From contig NC_090280.1 of assembly GCF_037392515.1 (NCBI RefSeq), positions 58,522,004 to 58,586,003 of the forward strand: a stretch of DNA of 64,000 bases, written 5' to 3'. This document shows, piece by piece, positions 55,397 to 64,000 of this stretch. Below the pieces are notes generated by a model. It saw nothing but the letters and a program-made list of their open reading frames with translations, was not told the origin of the DNA and made no database searches. Made by a program: the position numbers and the translations under genes. This stretch comes from Haliotis asinina. Taxonomy: Eukaryota > Mollusca > Gastropoda > Lepetellida > Haliotidae. The first letter of the stretch is position 1; each line of letters opens with the position of its first letter.

Positions 55397-55828
55397 GAAG
55401 ATCCGGGTTAGAACGGGTCTTCAGTATGCCATGCTTGTCGTAAGAGGCGACTAACGGTATCGGTTGGCAAAAGACATGCAACATGCCTTATTAACGTACA
55501 ACGGTAAAGATCAGGGTTAGAACTGGTCTTTAGCAACATACATGCATGCTTGACGGGAGAGGCGACTAACGGGAATGCATATAGGTTGCCGTATTAACGC
55601 ACACCCGTAAAGATCTGCGTCAGAATGGATCATCAGCAATCCATTGTTGTGGGGGCGACTAACGGGCTTGTTTGGTCAAGCTCGCTTACATGGTTGACAC
55701 GTCACCGCATCCCACTCTCTTAGTTCGATGCTATGCTTTTGATCACTGGATTGTCTGGCTGTTGCGTGATTATTTAAAGACCAATGTCATACAGCGGGAA
55801 TATTGCTGATTGTGGTATTAAACAACAA
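55397..55828 (+). mobile_element. Cluster of three SINE-B 5' ends and one full body
   Basis: Three successive starts ('GTGAAGATCCGGGTTAGAAC' at 55396, 'GTAAAGATCAGGGTTAGAAC' at 55504, 'GTAAAGATCTGCGTCAGAAT' at about 55607) each run to 'GGCGACTAACGG'. Only the last continues to a tail ('TGTGGTATTAAACAACAAAT'). The head seems to have been tandemly duplicated. Confidence 0.7.
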
Positions 55829-55928
55829 ATTACAACAGCCGTATTTCATGATAATACTATACTAAAACGTATATGAAGTCTAGTTGTATCTCGTTTCACG
55901 GAACGATGTCTACAAGAACTCGTCTCAC

Positions 55929-58900
55929 CTGTTCAGTAAATCTGTCCTTACACGCCATCCTGATCTTCTCGGGCGTGGCTGGACTGTCCAGCCGGAAGTC
56001 CCCGGTCACCCCCTCGTCCTTTCTTGCTGACTTGATGGCGTTCTTCAGGGCGAAGAACACCGATGAAGCCAGGAACAGCGGTGGCTCACCTATACCCTAT
56101 GACATAATAACAGTTTGTGGAATCAGTCATTTCCTTGCGGTCGGCAGTTTCCTTTATTAGTTTCTTTTAGTGCTCATGATATTCATCACTGGGTAGTTAC
56201 CAAAAGCATTATGTTGATTAATTCAATGTACTTGTCCTCAGTATTATGGTTTGCTGTATCCCCGTAAAGTAGACCATAGATTCTTTAGGAATCTAACCTT
56301 TGAGGAGTACACAGCACGGGGGTTGCCACTGTCTTTAAGCAGCGTCACGTTGAACTTGACAGGGATGTTCCTAAAACCAGGAATCTTGTACGTTCCCGGG
56401 CCACGTGTAAGAATAGAGCCTGACGGATTCATCTTGTGTTGTTCCAGGCAGTACAAGCCATAACCCTGGAACAATGAAGCATGAGCTGGACTAAAGTTAA
56501 TGGGTGAGAGGATGAGTATGATTTTACGACGCTTTAGCAATATCCCAGCAGGACCACGGTGGGTGACACCAGAAATAGGCTTGACACTTCGTACCTGTGT
56601 TTTCGGCGTGGTGAGCGGGCGATTTGACCGCGAGGCAGCACCGCCTCCCTCGATATACAGCTGATAGCAATAAGTGGTGAATCTCGATTGTTTTTCATGC
56701 TGCTTCAGCATTACGTAAACAATAGGAATAAGCTGCTAAAAAGGGCGATTGTGCTATTATATGAATAACATGTCAATCACTATGAAATGTTTAGTGATGA
56801 CAGATGGAGTTCCTTCGAAAGGACCCGTCAGAAACACATGCAAATGCAAGTCAGTTTGCCACCTTAGAAAACATGGGAATTCGGTCAAAAGATTAAAAAA
56901 ACTGGACATAAGCTTTGTTTCTGACGCCCGAATGTTGGAAATGTCCCGTAGATGGCGAACATGACTCGTAGGAGCTTGACTGAAACACACAAAGCGATCC
57001 ATGACGGAGCACCTTTACAATACAGCACCACAACTTCTCCTGATGACGTTAGGGTAAAGGTAACGTAGCCTACCTGAACCCTAACCCTAACCCTAACCCT
57101 AACCTAATCCTTATCACCCACAATTACGTAAGAGAGTATTACGACGTGTTTTGAATGAAGTTTTTAAAAAGGGATGGGACAAGGGTTTGCATTAACAAAC
57201 CTGCATAAAGGCGCCCTCGATTTGTCCAATGTCTATTGCAGGATTCAAGCTCTTCCCAACATCCATGACTATGTCAGTTTGTAGCACCTGAAAGAATACA
57301 TCACAGCCATATTATATAAAACACGCTTGTTTCTTTCATGTTTTCTTCCATTCCACACTCAAGCACTAGTCCAGCTATATGGCGATCTGTAAATAATCGA
57401 GTTTTAACCAGTCACTTCAGTGATCAATACCATGAGATGAGATGCAATTGACACGAGATGTCAACCGAGTCAGAGTGCCTAACCAACCGATCCTGTTAGT
57501 CGCTCCTAACGACATGCTTGGCTTACTGAAGACTAATTCCGACTTGAGTGTTCATGGGTTTATGTTTTATATGAATCGTGTGTCCTCTGTACATGCAATA
57601 GATAGATAGTTTACATAAAATCGTATCTGAATGTCCATCTTTTACACAAGCGCAATTAACAGTAAACGTTATTTAAACCGTCAGTCATTGGGACTGAAGA
57701 AATAAGAAATAATCCGGTTAAGACAATACGCCGGATTATACAGCTGATGATAAATAGACAAACCACGGATGGGCCTGAGATTTTATGACAGTGTTGACAA
57801 CTTGCTGGATTGGACAGATGCTGGTTTTGAATGAATTCCCCTTGCATGTATTATCACTGTTATTACTATTGACTGTTGATTTATTGATATACGTACATGA
57901 CGTTTTTTGCTTTCACTTAACTTTCACGTTTTGCTTGTTTGATCCAGTTAACCGCACGTCTCGCTATCCGGACGATTTTCGAGTGGAACCAAAACGTCCG
58001 AATAAACGTGGTTCGACTGCATTAACTTCAATCAAAACTTTTAAAGATTTTTTAAAGATTTTTACCCGTGATAATACCCGTTAAACTGTATGACTGACAT
58101 TTGTTATAGTGAGGCAGGATGTGCGAACCTGTACATGGCTTCCACTTTAGTTGTTACGAAGAACAATCAACTCATAATCACGATGTTATTCGCTATAAAA
58201 AGACTTCGATACTTCGGCATTTGCTGAACCATCCTGTTTGTAGTGGGATGGAAAGTTTTGATTCACATAGACTTAGTTTGTGAAGATGGTTGTGAAGAAG
58301 TTGTTATTTCAAGTAAAAGCTTATTATTTATTAAAGTATTTTCTTCTCTCTGAGATTCAATTTCGTTGCTTTATTCGTACATGATGTGAGATAGTATACA
58401 AACTCGCCTGATGATCGCCGGTGAGACAGTCTATTTCGACCTCCGAGCAGGCCACGCCACACGTGAAGTAGTTAAACATTCTTCCTTTGTTTGTTACTGG
58501 ATCGTGGTCCAACCCTTCAATTCTAAACGATAAAATGTAGAGAATATATCCTATATTAGTCTGGTATCGGAAAAAACATATCGACATGCCCAATTTGAAT
58601 ACAAACTAGTTTCTTTGTAATGAAATATAATCAGCAGTATTTAGGTGAACCAGACCACCAATAGTAAGTAAGTAAACAAACAAACAAACAAATAAATAAA
58701 TAAATAACAAGGTTTATCATTACTGCTTTAATTTTGTTATTGAAATTTAGAATTTATTTTCAGTAAATACTTAAATAATCAGTCTGGGAAGGTTTTACTG
58801 TTGACTTACTTGTTTTAAAACCGAATTCACGATTTCAATTTATAACGGTAAGACGAAATTGTTGTTTATGTTGAAGGACTATCTGAAGTGATGATACCTA

Positions 58901-61900
58901 TAATGTCCCGCTGCTGAGAGGTGAACTCTGTCCAAGTACGCAGCTTTGACCTGTGAAACCATGTTGTGATAAGTCAATACAAACAGAAAATACACGACTT
59001 GATATAAGAACTCGTGGAATATGATCTTGCAAACAAACACCATGCTGCATGCGGCACTGATAATTCGCACTGTTATTCTCAAGTATTCCGCTTATATTCA
59101 CACATTCTCACCCAGTCCTCGAATGTTCCTTTTGGTCTGGCCTGTCTGTATGGGTTCAGCCTCTTCGCCAGGATCTCACAGGCGTTCTGTTGAACATTAA
59201 ACCCTTTATGAAACAGATTAACTGACGCTTCATTTGTAAGGTTTCTGAATTAACTGAACTTAAAAACATCGTAAACATATCCACGTAGTCTGTGTGCAGA
59301 CTATAAATGTTTCCGGTTTAGATGTATCGGGAACATGAAAGAACATTATGTGATGAAAGGTGTAACAGCTAATTTTGTTTTCATCATATTTGCTTTGTTT
59401 TGTCTCATGTTTGCTTTTGTTTGTTTCATATTCCTTTTGCTTTTGTTTGTCTTATGTTTGCTTGTGTTTGTTTTATGCTCCTTTTGATCATGTCTGTTTT
59501 ATGTATCGAAGCTTTTGTTTCATATTTTGTTTGGTTTGTTTTATGTGTGCTTCAACTTGTTTCACGCTTGCTTTTGTTTGTTTCATCCTTGCTTTTGCTT
59601 GTTTCGTGTTTGCTTTTGCTTGTTTCATGTACATGTATACTTTGGTTTCATTGTTTAATTCAATACTCGTCTCATAGACGTTCCTGACAACGATGGTGGG
59701 TTTTATTTCATTCTGTATGATAATATATCCTTTGTGGATGTATATATGATACTTACACTATTCATTCACTTGGCACATGCACATAATCTAAGTATATATT
59801 CTAATTGATGACTCTGTACAACCTGCACGGCACCACCGTTTAGGTCCGAGCCCGTACTGGCTGCAGTCGCACATGTCATGTGGATTTTGTCAGTGCACGT
59901 GTCGTTGATGTACACTTGGGAAGCAGAGATTCCAAGGGCCCGGCTGGCAACCTGAAACACACAACCAAATAAAGTGGCACAATCATAGAATGCGGTCATC
60001 AGGTCCATGGAGGAGTAAGAATACACCACAAAATGTCGTGTCTATTACAATAATGAAGTTGACCAGAATAATCCAGAAATTTCTTGCCTTTAACAGTGAT
60101 AATATATGTAATTGTCTGTATTGCAATCTAGATTAAGATGTACATTAACCTGTATCATCTTTGTGTGTAGTCCTTGTCCCATCTCTGTCCCACAGTGGGA
60201 CACCAGCACCGACCCGTCCATATAGGCCGTCACCAGAGCACATGCCTATAACAAAACATATTCTTCTGAATCAACTATCCCAAGTAGAAAATATCGTCTC
60301 ATTTGCACAATTTTTATAATGCTTCATACTGTGGCTAGTGTGTCACATCGTGTATTGTACTTTCATATTTTGTGCAGGGTTTCGTTTTCCTAAGTGTTTA
60401 GGATACATGTAGTGTTTCATTTTCTGGTTATGTTTGATGTGCAGTGTTTTATGCAATATTTATTGTTTGGATTTAGTGCGATGTATCAAACGTTGTGTAG
60501 AGTTTTAAAGTGTGCAATGTTTCGGGCCGTTTGGTGTTGTTATATTCCTATTTCATTCTCCGTAAAATGTTGCATAACACACTCTTTATACTGTTTTATA
60601 TTGTGTAGGTTTGAAATCAGCGTGTTTCACAATTTGCAGAGAGTTTAATCGATGAAGAGTCGCATGCCTTCTGTATTGATCATGGTGTAATGTTTGATAC
60701 ATTATGCTACTGGTAAACACATATAAGATGATCCACGACCTGACAAATGACCCCAATTTGCATACTTGGGAAAGCCCCACAGAACGATCCACTTGAAACA
60801 AGAGGGAGACAGGTTGTCTGATAAATATCGAAATCTGTTTAACAGTATTGAGACAGGTGTAAAACAGTAGCGAGGCAGGTGTTACACAGTAGCGAGACGG
60901 GTGTTAATCAGCAGCGGTGTTGATTTCATGTCACGGTTAGCATATATTGCACGTGCATAATCGTCAAGCTACCTGTAGCAGCCAAGTGTACTAGCCCAAT
61001 TCGTTGTACCGCCTCTCTTGTCACAAATGCGTTTAGTGCGCAGGATCATCTAATATGTGTCTAGCAGTATTTGTCATACATTGTGCATTACTGCAAGATC
61101 TGTGTAATGTTTCGAACTCTGTAAGGTTAACGGTTCTCTGTTTTTCATACGCTATACAATGTTTCATACTTTGTGGAGTGCTTCATGCTCAGCGAAATGT
61201 TTCATATTTTGTGGAGTGCTTCATGCTCAGCGAAATGTTTCATATTTTGTGAAGTGTTTCATACTTTGTGGAGTGCTTCATGCTCAGCGAAATGTTTCAT
61301 ATTTTGTGAAGTGTTTCATACTTTGTGGAGTGCTTCATGCTCAGCGAAATGTTTCATATTTTGTGAAGTGTTTCATACTTTGTGGAGTGCTTCATGCTCA
61401 GCGAAATGTTTCATATTTTGTGAAGTGTTTCATACTTTGCGTTGTGTTTCATTCTTCGCGATATGTTCCATAATTTGTGACGTGTTTCCTACTTTGCAAA
61501 ATGTTTCATACTTGTGAAGTGTTCCATACTCTGTTCACAGCTTATCTGCGTTTTCATACGTCGAGTAGTGTTTCACACGCTAAATAGTGTTTCACACATT
61601 TGCAATGTATTTCACGGTCATGTATTCATTACGTGTCTTACTTACTCACAAACTGAACAGTGTTTCATGCGATATGTATTGCTACATGATATAAGACTAT
61701 TATTAGTGTGCTTCGCTTCCCTATGTTTCATATATCGTGTTGTGTTATATAAGCTGGGCATTACGCCAACGTTTCGACCTCTGAGCATTCGGACGTGAAC
61801 CAAACCTATGAAAACAGAAACAATTCCCGAAGTTGGGTGAGTGAGTTTAGTTTTACGCCGCACTTCGCAATATTCCAGCAATATGGTGACGGTCGGTAAA

Positions 61901-63159
61901 TAATCGTGTATCGACCAGACAATCCAGTGACCAAGTCAGCGAGCCTGACCACCCGATCCTGCTAGTCGCCTCTTACATCAAGCAGAGTCACCATTTATGG
62001 CAAACATGGGTTACTGAAGGCCTATTCTACCCCGGACCTTCACGGGTATCAAAAGTTGGGAATCGTTCATGTTGACACAATCTGTATAAAATATGTATGC
62101 CATTTAAGTGTTTACCAAAGTGATCCTAATATCAGTGGCGAAATAACTGTTCTCCCGTAAACTCTCTGTCTGACCTGAAGACCTGAAATGTGTCTATCCC
62201 GAATGGCCAGGAAATATTTAATTTTTTTGCCTTGCTATATACAACTCAGCCAACTTACATTTATTACCCGTTTCAGTCGTATCCCAGCTTGAGAAAACTG
62301 ATGTTCTCTAGTGACTTTTAATTGCATCTAGCGTCGATAGCTAGTAATTTCTAAAAGCAATTGTACACAATGCCAATATATGGTGACAGACCTGATTATA
62401 GAAATTTACTGACTTCGGATAGGAAAGGCAGTATTTGGTTGGGATAAAAGCAATGCCTCTCTTCTTCCATCGATGACACCTGAGAACATAATGTGTAATT
62501 ACATAACCTGATTTGAAAACTCGATTTCCTCAACTGAGCAGTATTCAAGATAAATCAGTGATTGTCAGCTTGAGTGAGCCAGTTTGATTTTACACCGCTT
62601 TCAGCAATATTCCAGCAATATCACGTTGGCAGATACCAGAACTGGGCTTTACACATTGTACCCATGTGGGGAATGGAATTAAGCTACCCCATCGGTTACT
62701 GTCAGCATGATGTGGAGGTCATCCTCAGATTACTGTTGTAATTGTCATAGAATATTTAAGGCGCACATATGCATGCTACTAGTGCTTGCTCATGGTGCTG
62801 GTATTTCCCCCCTCTTTCATTGGATGTTACCTCAACGGCACTTTGTATTATGAATTTCACCTCCCTTGGGAAGTGAAGTCTTGCTGACTGTAGGCACACC
62901 GAGACGTTGGTTTCAAACATCCATTCCGAGCACAGTGGACTTAGAAAAGCCATTAAAGTGAAACCGAGAGAACCTACGATTGCTGGTGCCCTGTTCAGAG
63001 AGTTCTGACTCACCTGTTGAATTCCTCCACTTCCTTCTCCCTGTTCAGGTACTGAGACTGCACCATGCACTCTTCCCACAGCTTCCTGATATTAGCATCC
63101 TCAACCACCTGCCCATAATAGGTCAGATCCCCCTCATGGTACAGGTTCAGATGACGCAC
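55929..63159 (-). CDS. XDH: Xanthine dehydrogenase/oxidase, C-terminal part (ten exons, 5' end outside window)
   Basis: Exons in order: 63159-63014, 62479-62392, 60245-60150, 59951-59823, 59186-59112, 58950-58898, 58522-58408, 57287-57201, 56465-56298 and 56096-55929. All phases agree, giving 375 codons. The family oxidises hypoxanthine and xanthine to urate in the cytosol or peroxisome. These exons cover the C-terminal part of the molybdopterin domain: [107 protein letters not shown], and G-I-G-E-P-P-L-F with the catalytic Glu, then [19 protein letters not shown]. Family length is about 1330 aa, so roughly 950 N-terminal residues (2Fe-2S, FAD, first Mo part) lie beyond the window. The intron after 58408 starts GC (GCGAGT) rather than GT. 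The final short exon after F-T-E-Q was not identified; reading through instead gives ten extra residues and a stop. Aldehyde oxidase is less likely given the motif match. Confidence 0.93.
56508..56654 (-). mobile_element. SINE-A copy in an XDH intron
   Basis: 'GATGAGTATGATTTTACGAC', 'CACCAGAAATAGGCTTGACA' and 'TTCGGCGTGGTGAGCGGGCG' follow reverse SINE-A, 43 bp upstream of exon 56465-56298 in the gene's direction. Confidence 0.8.
57077..57104. repeat. Interstitial telomere-like (AACCCT)n
   Basis: Four and a half perfect AACCCT units (TTAGGG on the minus strand) lie in an XDH intron, preceded by 'GGGTAAAGGTAACGTAGCCT'. Confidence 0.9.
57366..57560 (-). mobile_element. SINE-B copy in an XDH intron
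   Basis: 'CCAGCTATATGGCGATCTGT', 'CAACCGAGTCAGAGTGCCTA' and 'ATCCTGTTAGTCGCTCCTAA' follow reverse SINE-B. Confidence 0.78.
57645..57850. mobile_element. Diverged relative of the pogo/Tigger-like MITE
   Basis: 'GGGACTGAAGAAATAAGAAA', 'GATGGGCCTGAGATTTTATG' and 'GTGTTGACAACTTGCTGGAT' match the interior of 34707-34881; the ends are eroded. Confidence 0.6.
57945..58019. mobile_element. Very short pogo/Tigger-like MITE
   Basis: The left end 'CAGTTAACCGCACGTCTCGC' and the complement of the right end, 'CAGTCGAACCACGTTTATTC', are related inverted repeats around a central CCGGACG/CGTCCG. It is about 75 bp long. Confidence 0.5.
58083..58150. repeat. Interspersed repeat, partner at about 63789
   Basis: 'ACTGTATGACTGACATTTGT' and 'AGGCAGGATGTGCGAACCTG' recur at 63788-63852 with few differences. 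Confidence 0.6.
59376..59660. repeat. Degenerate 'TTTGCTTTTGTTTGTTTCAT' repeat
   Basis: Roughly 25-bp units built on TTTGTTT-CAT, with GCTTTTG between, fill this part of an XDH intron. Related TTTCAT-based repeats continue in the next introns (60370-61640). Confidence 0.7.
60370..61160. repeat. Loose TTTCATA/TTTTGTG-based repeat tract
   Basis: Motifs such as 'GTGTTTCATTTTCTGG' and 'GTGCAGTGTTTTATGCAA' recur irregularly, apparently an old expansion of the theme seen more cleanly at 61161-61443. A SINE-free XDH intron contains it. Confidence 0.45.
61161..61443. repeat. 57-bp minisatellite, about 4.5 copies
   Basis: The unit 'GTGCTTCATGCTCAGCGAAA' then 'TGTTTCATATTTTGTGAAGT' then 'GTTTCATACTTTGTGGA' starts at 61178, 61216, 61273, 61330 and 61387 (spacings 38, 57, 57, 57). 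The first unit lacks one internal 19-bp part. 57 is divisible by 3, which explains the long repetitive frames. It lies in the XDH intron between exons 62479-62392 and 60245-60150. Confidence 0.95.
61837..62050 (-). mobile_element. SINE-B copy, near full length
   Basis: 'GTGAGTGAGTTTAGTTTTAC', 'GCGAGCCTGACCACCCGATC' and 'CTACCCCGGACCTTCACGGG' run tail to head in reverse. Confidence 0.9.
62570..62692 (-). mobile_element. SINE-A copy, 5' end missing
   Basis: 'TTTGATTTTACACCGCTTTC', 'GCAATATCACGTTGGCAGAT' and 'ACCCATGTGGGGAATGGAAT' are present; only scraps of the head remain. Confidence 0.8.
62752..62900 (+). repeat. Interspersed repeat ('TATATAGCGCACATAT' family)
   Basis: 'GGCGCACATATGCATGCTAC' matches the copies at 50893 and 54208. 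Confidence 0.5.
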
Positions 63160-63785
63160 CTACACGAACACATGTCGTGGATCAAATGTACCCATTTTTG
63201 TTCTTTTGTTCAACGCCTCACATACAATATTTGACCATCTGTATACTTTCTGCGTTTTCCATCTCCTACCCGCCCTGATTTGTCATTCAGACATAAAATG
63301 ATAGATTTGTTTGTTTTAACTGTTCCCATCGCTGTGGAAATTTACACCCGATTGTGATAAAAACACGCAATCTACACACTCACACAAAGACTGGCCATGG
63401 GCTTCGTCTTTTGGTGTTTGTATTTATTTCCGAACAACTGAGACGCGACATATGATTCAAATATGCATAGTCTATTACTAAGTTATTGGAATTTTATAAA
63501 AAGTATAAAAATTAAGCTTGCAATAAAAATAACCGGGACTGGAGATGAGAAACACATAACACATCCTATCTATTTACAGTACGACGGTGTCGGTAGCAAT
63601 CGATTCGGGTCAAACGGAATAATGATTGATATCAAGAGCAGCGAACACTGCCTAGGGAGTAGAATGATTTGCAGCTATCAGGCCTGACCACCTGCACTGA
63701 TTCCACAGCTTGGAAGGCAAGATGCCCATGCATAGTCAAATGTTCGTCCTTAACCAAGGAATTGCATTTGGAGCATTTAATCGTG
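63160..63785. other. XDH intron or upstream sequence, nothing recognised
   Basis: The next XDH exon upstream was not found before the window edge. Two minus-strand candidates were considered but lacked family motifs. Confidence 0.4.
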
Positions 63786-63787
63786 GA

Positions 63788-63852
63788 ATTGTATGACTGA
63801 CACTTGTTATAGTTAGGCAGGATGGGCGAACCGGTACATGTCTTCCAGTAAC
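63788..63852. repeat. Interspersed repeat, partner at about 58083
   Basis: 'TGTATGACTGACACTTGTTA' and 'AGGCAGGATGGGCGAACCGG' match 58083-58150. Confidence 0.6.
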
Positions 63853-63974
63853 CAGTTCATATTGTTTCCCCCAATATTTTATCTTTCATAGAAACCGACC
63901 TAGGTAAAACTGAATGGGTTGAAGAAACGTGGATAAAAGAACCAGGACCGTCGTCCTACCAGTGGCTACTTTAG

Positions 63975-64000
63975 GGGTGAGCCACACTCAGCAATATTCC
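63975..64000 (-). mobile_element. SINE tail cut by the window edge
   Basis: 'GGTGAGCCACACTCAGCAAT' followed by ATTCC is the usual start of a reverse SINE copy. Confidence 0.5.

Noticed and set aside
61159-61517. Frames of about 104-114 aa rich in Cys, Phe and Ser in different registers
   Set aside because: Products of the 57-bp intronic repeat; open in several frames because the unit length is a multiple of three.

Overview
This is a gene-sparse stretch of invertebrate nuclear DNA, most likely from a gastropod mollusc and probably an abalone (Haliotis). The basis is spliced genes with GT-AG introns, an interstitial (TTAGGG)n tract, and dozens of copies of two SINE types ending in 'GCGGCGTAAAACTAAACTCACTCACTCA'-like tails, which I associate from memory with abalone genomes. 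The genus was not checked by any search.

Layout. 1-4.0 kb: repeats, a 47-bp minisatellite split by a SINE, and a possible orphan first exon. 4.0-13.3 kb (minus strand): two intact single-exon Cys-loop receptor genes of nicotinic-receptor type and one decayed third copy carrying a Tc1-like transposase scrap. 14.4-26.0 kb (plus): two tandem paralogous secreted von Willebrand factor type D-like genes, reconstructed here exon by exon (350 and 310 aa); the first has an extra EGF exon. 26.7-39.0 kb (plus): a secreted coiled-coil protein with two tandem carbohydrate-binding/galactose-binding-like modules (550 aa if the insertion is ignored). One exon of its first module is split by a 4.6-kb L1/Tx1-type LINE with an open 1257-aa ORF2. 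43.4-46.1 kb (minus): a two-exon secreted glycine-rich protein built of 12-residue repeats (389 aa). 55.9-63.2 kb (minus): ten consecutive exons (375 codons) of the C-terminal molybdopterin domain of xanthine dehydrogenase. Its 5' part lies beyond the window and its last short exon was not found.

The rest is interspersed repeats (SINEs, MITE-like fold-back elements, a Tc1/mariner remnant, a pogo/Tigger-like MITE, a 5S-like fragment), minisatellites and microsatellites. The three plus-strand secreted genes (14.4-39 kb) and the glycine-rich gene could belong to a secretory programme such as mantle, mucus or egg coat; that is inference only. Exon boundaries were set by splice consensus, reading phase and paralogue comparison, and agree in phase throughout. 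No viral or LTR-type element was recognised.
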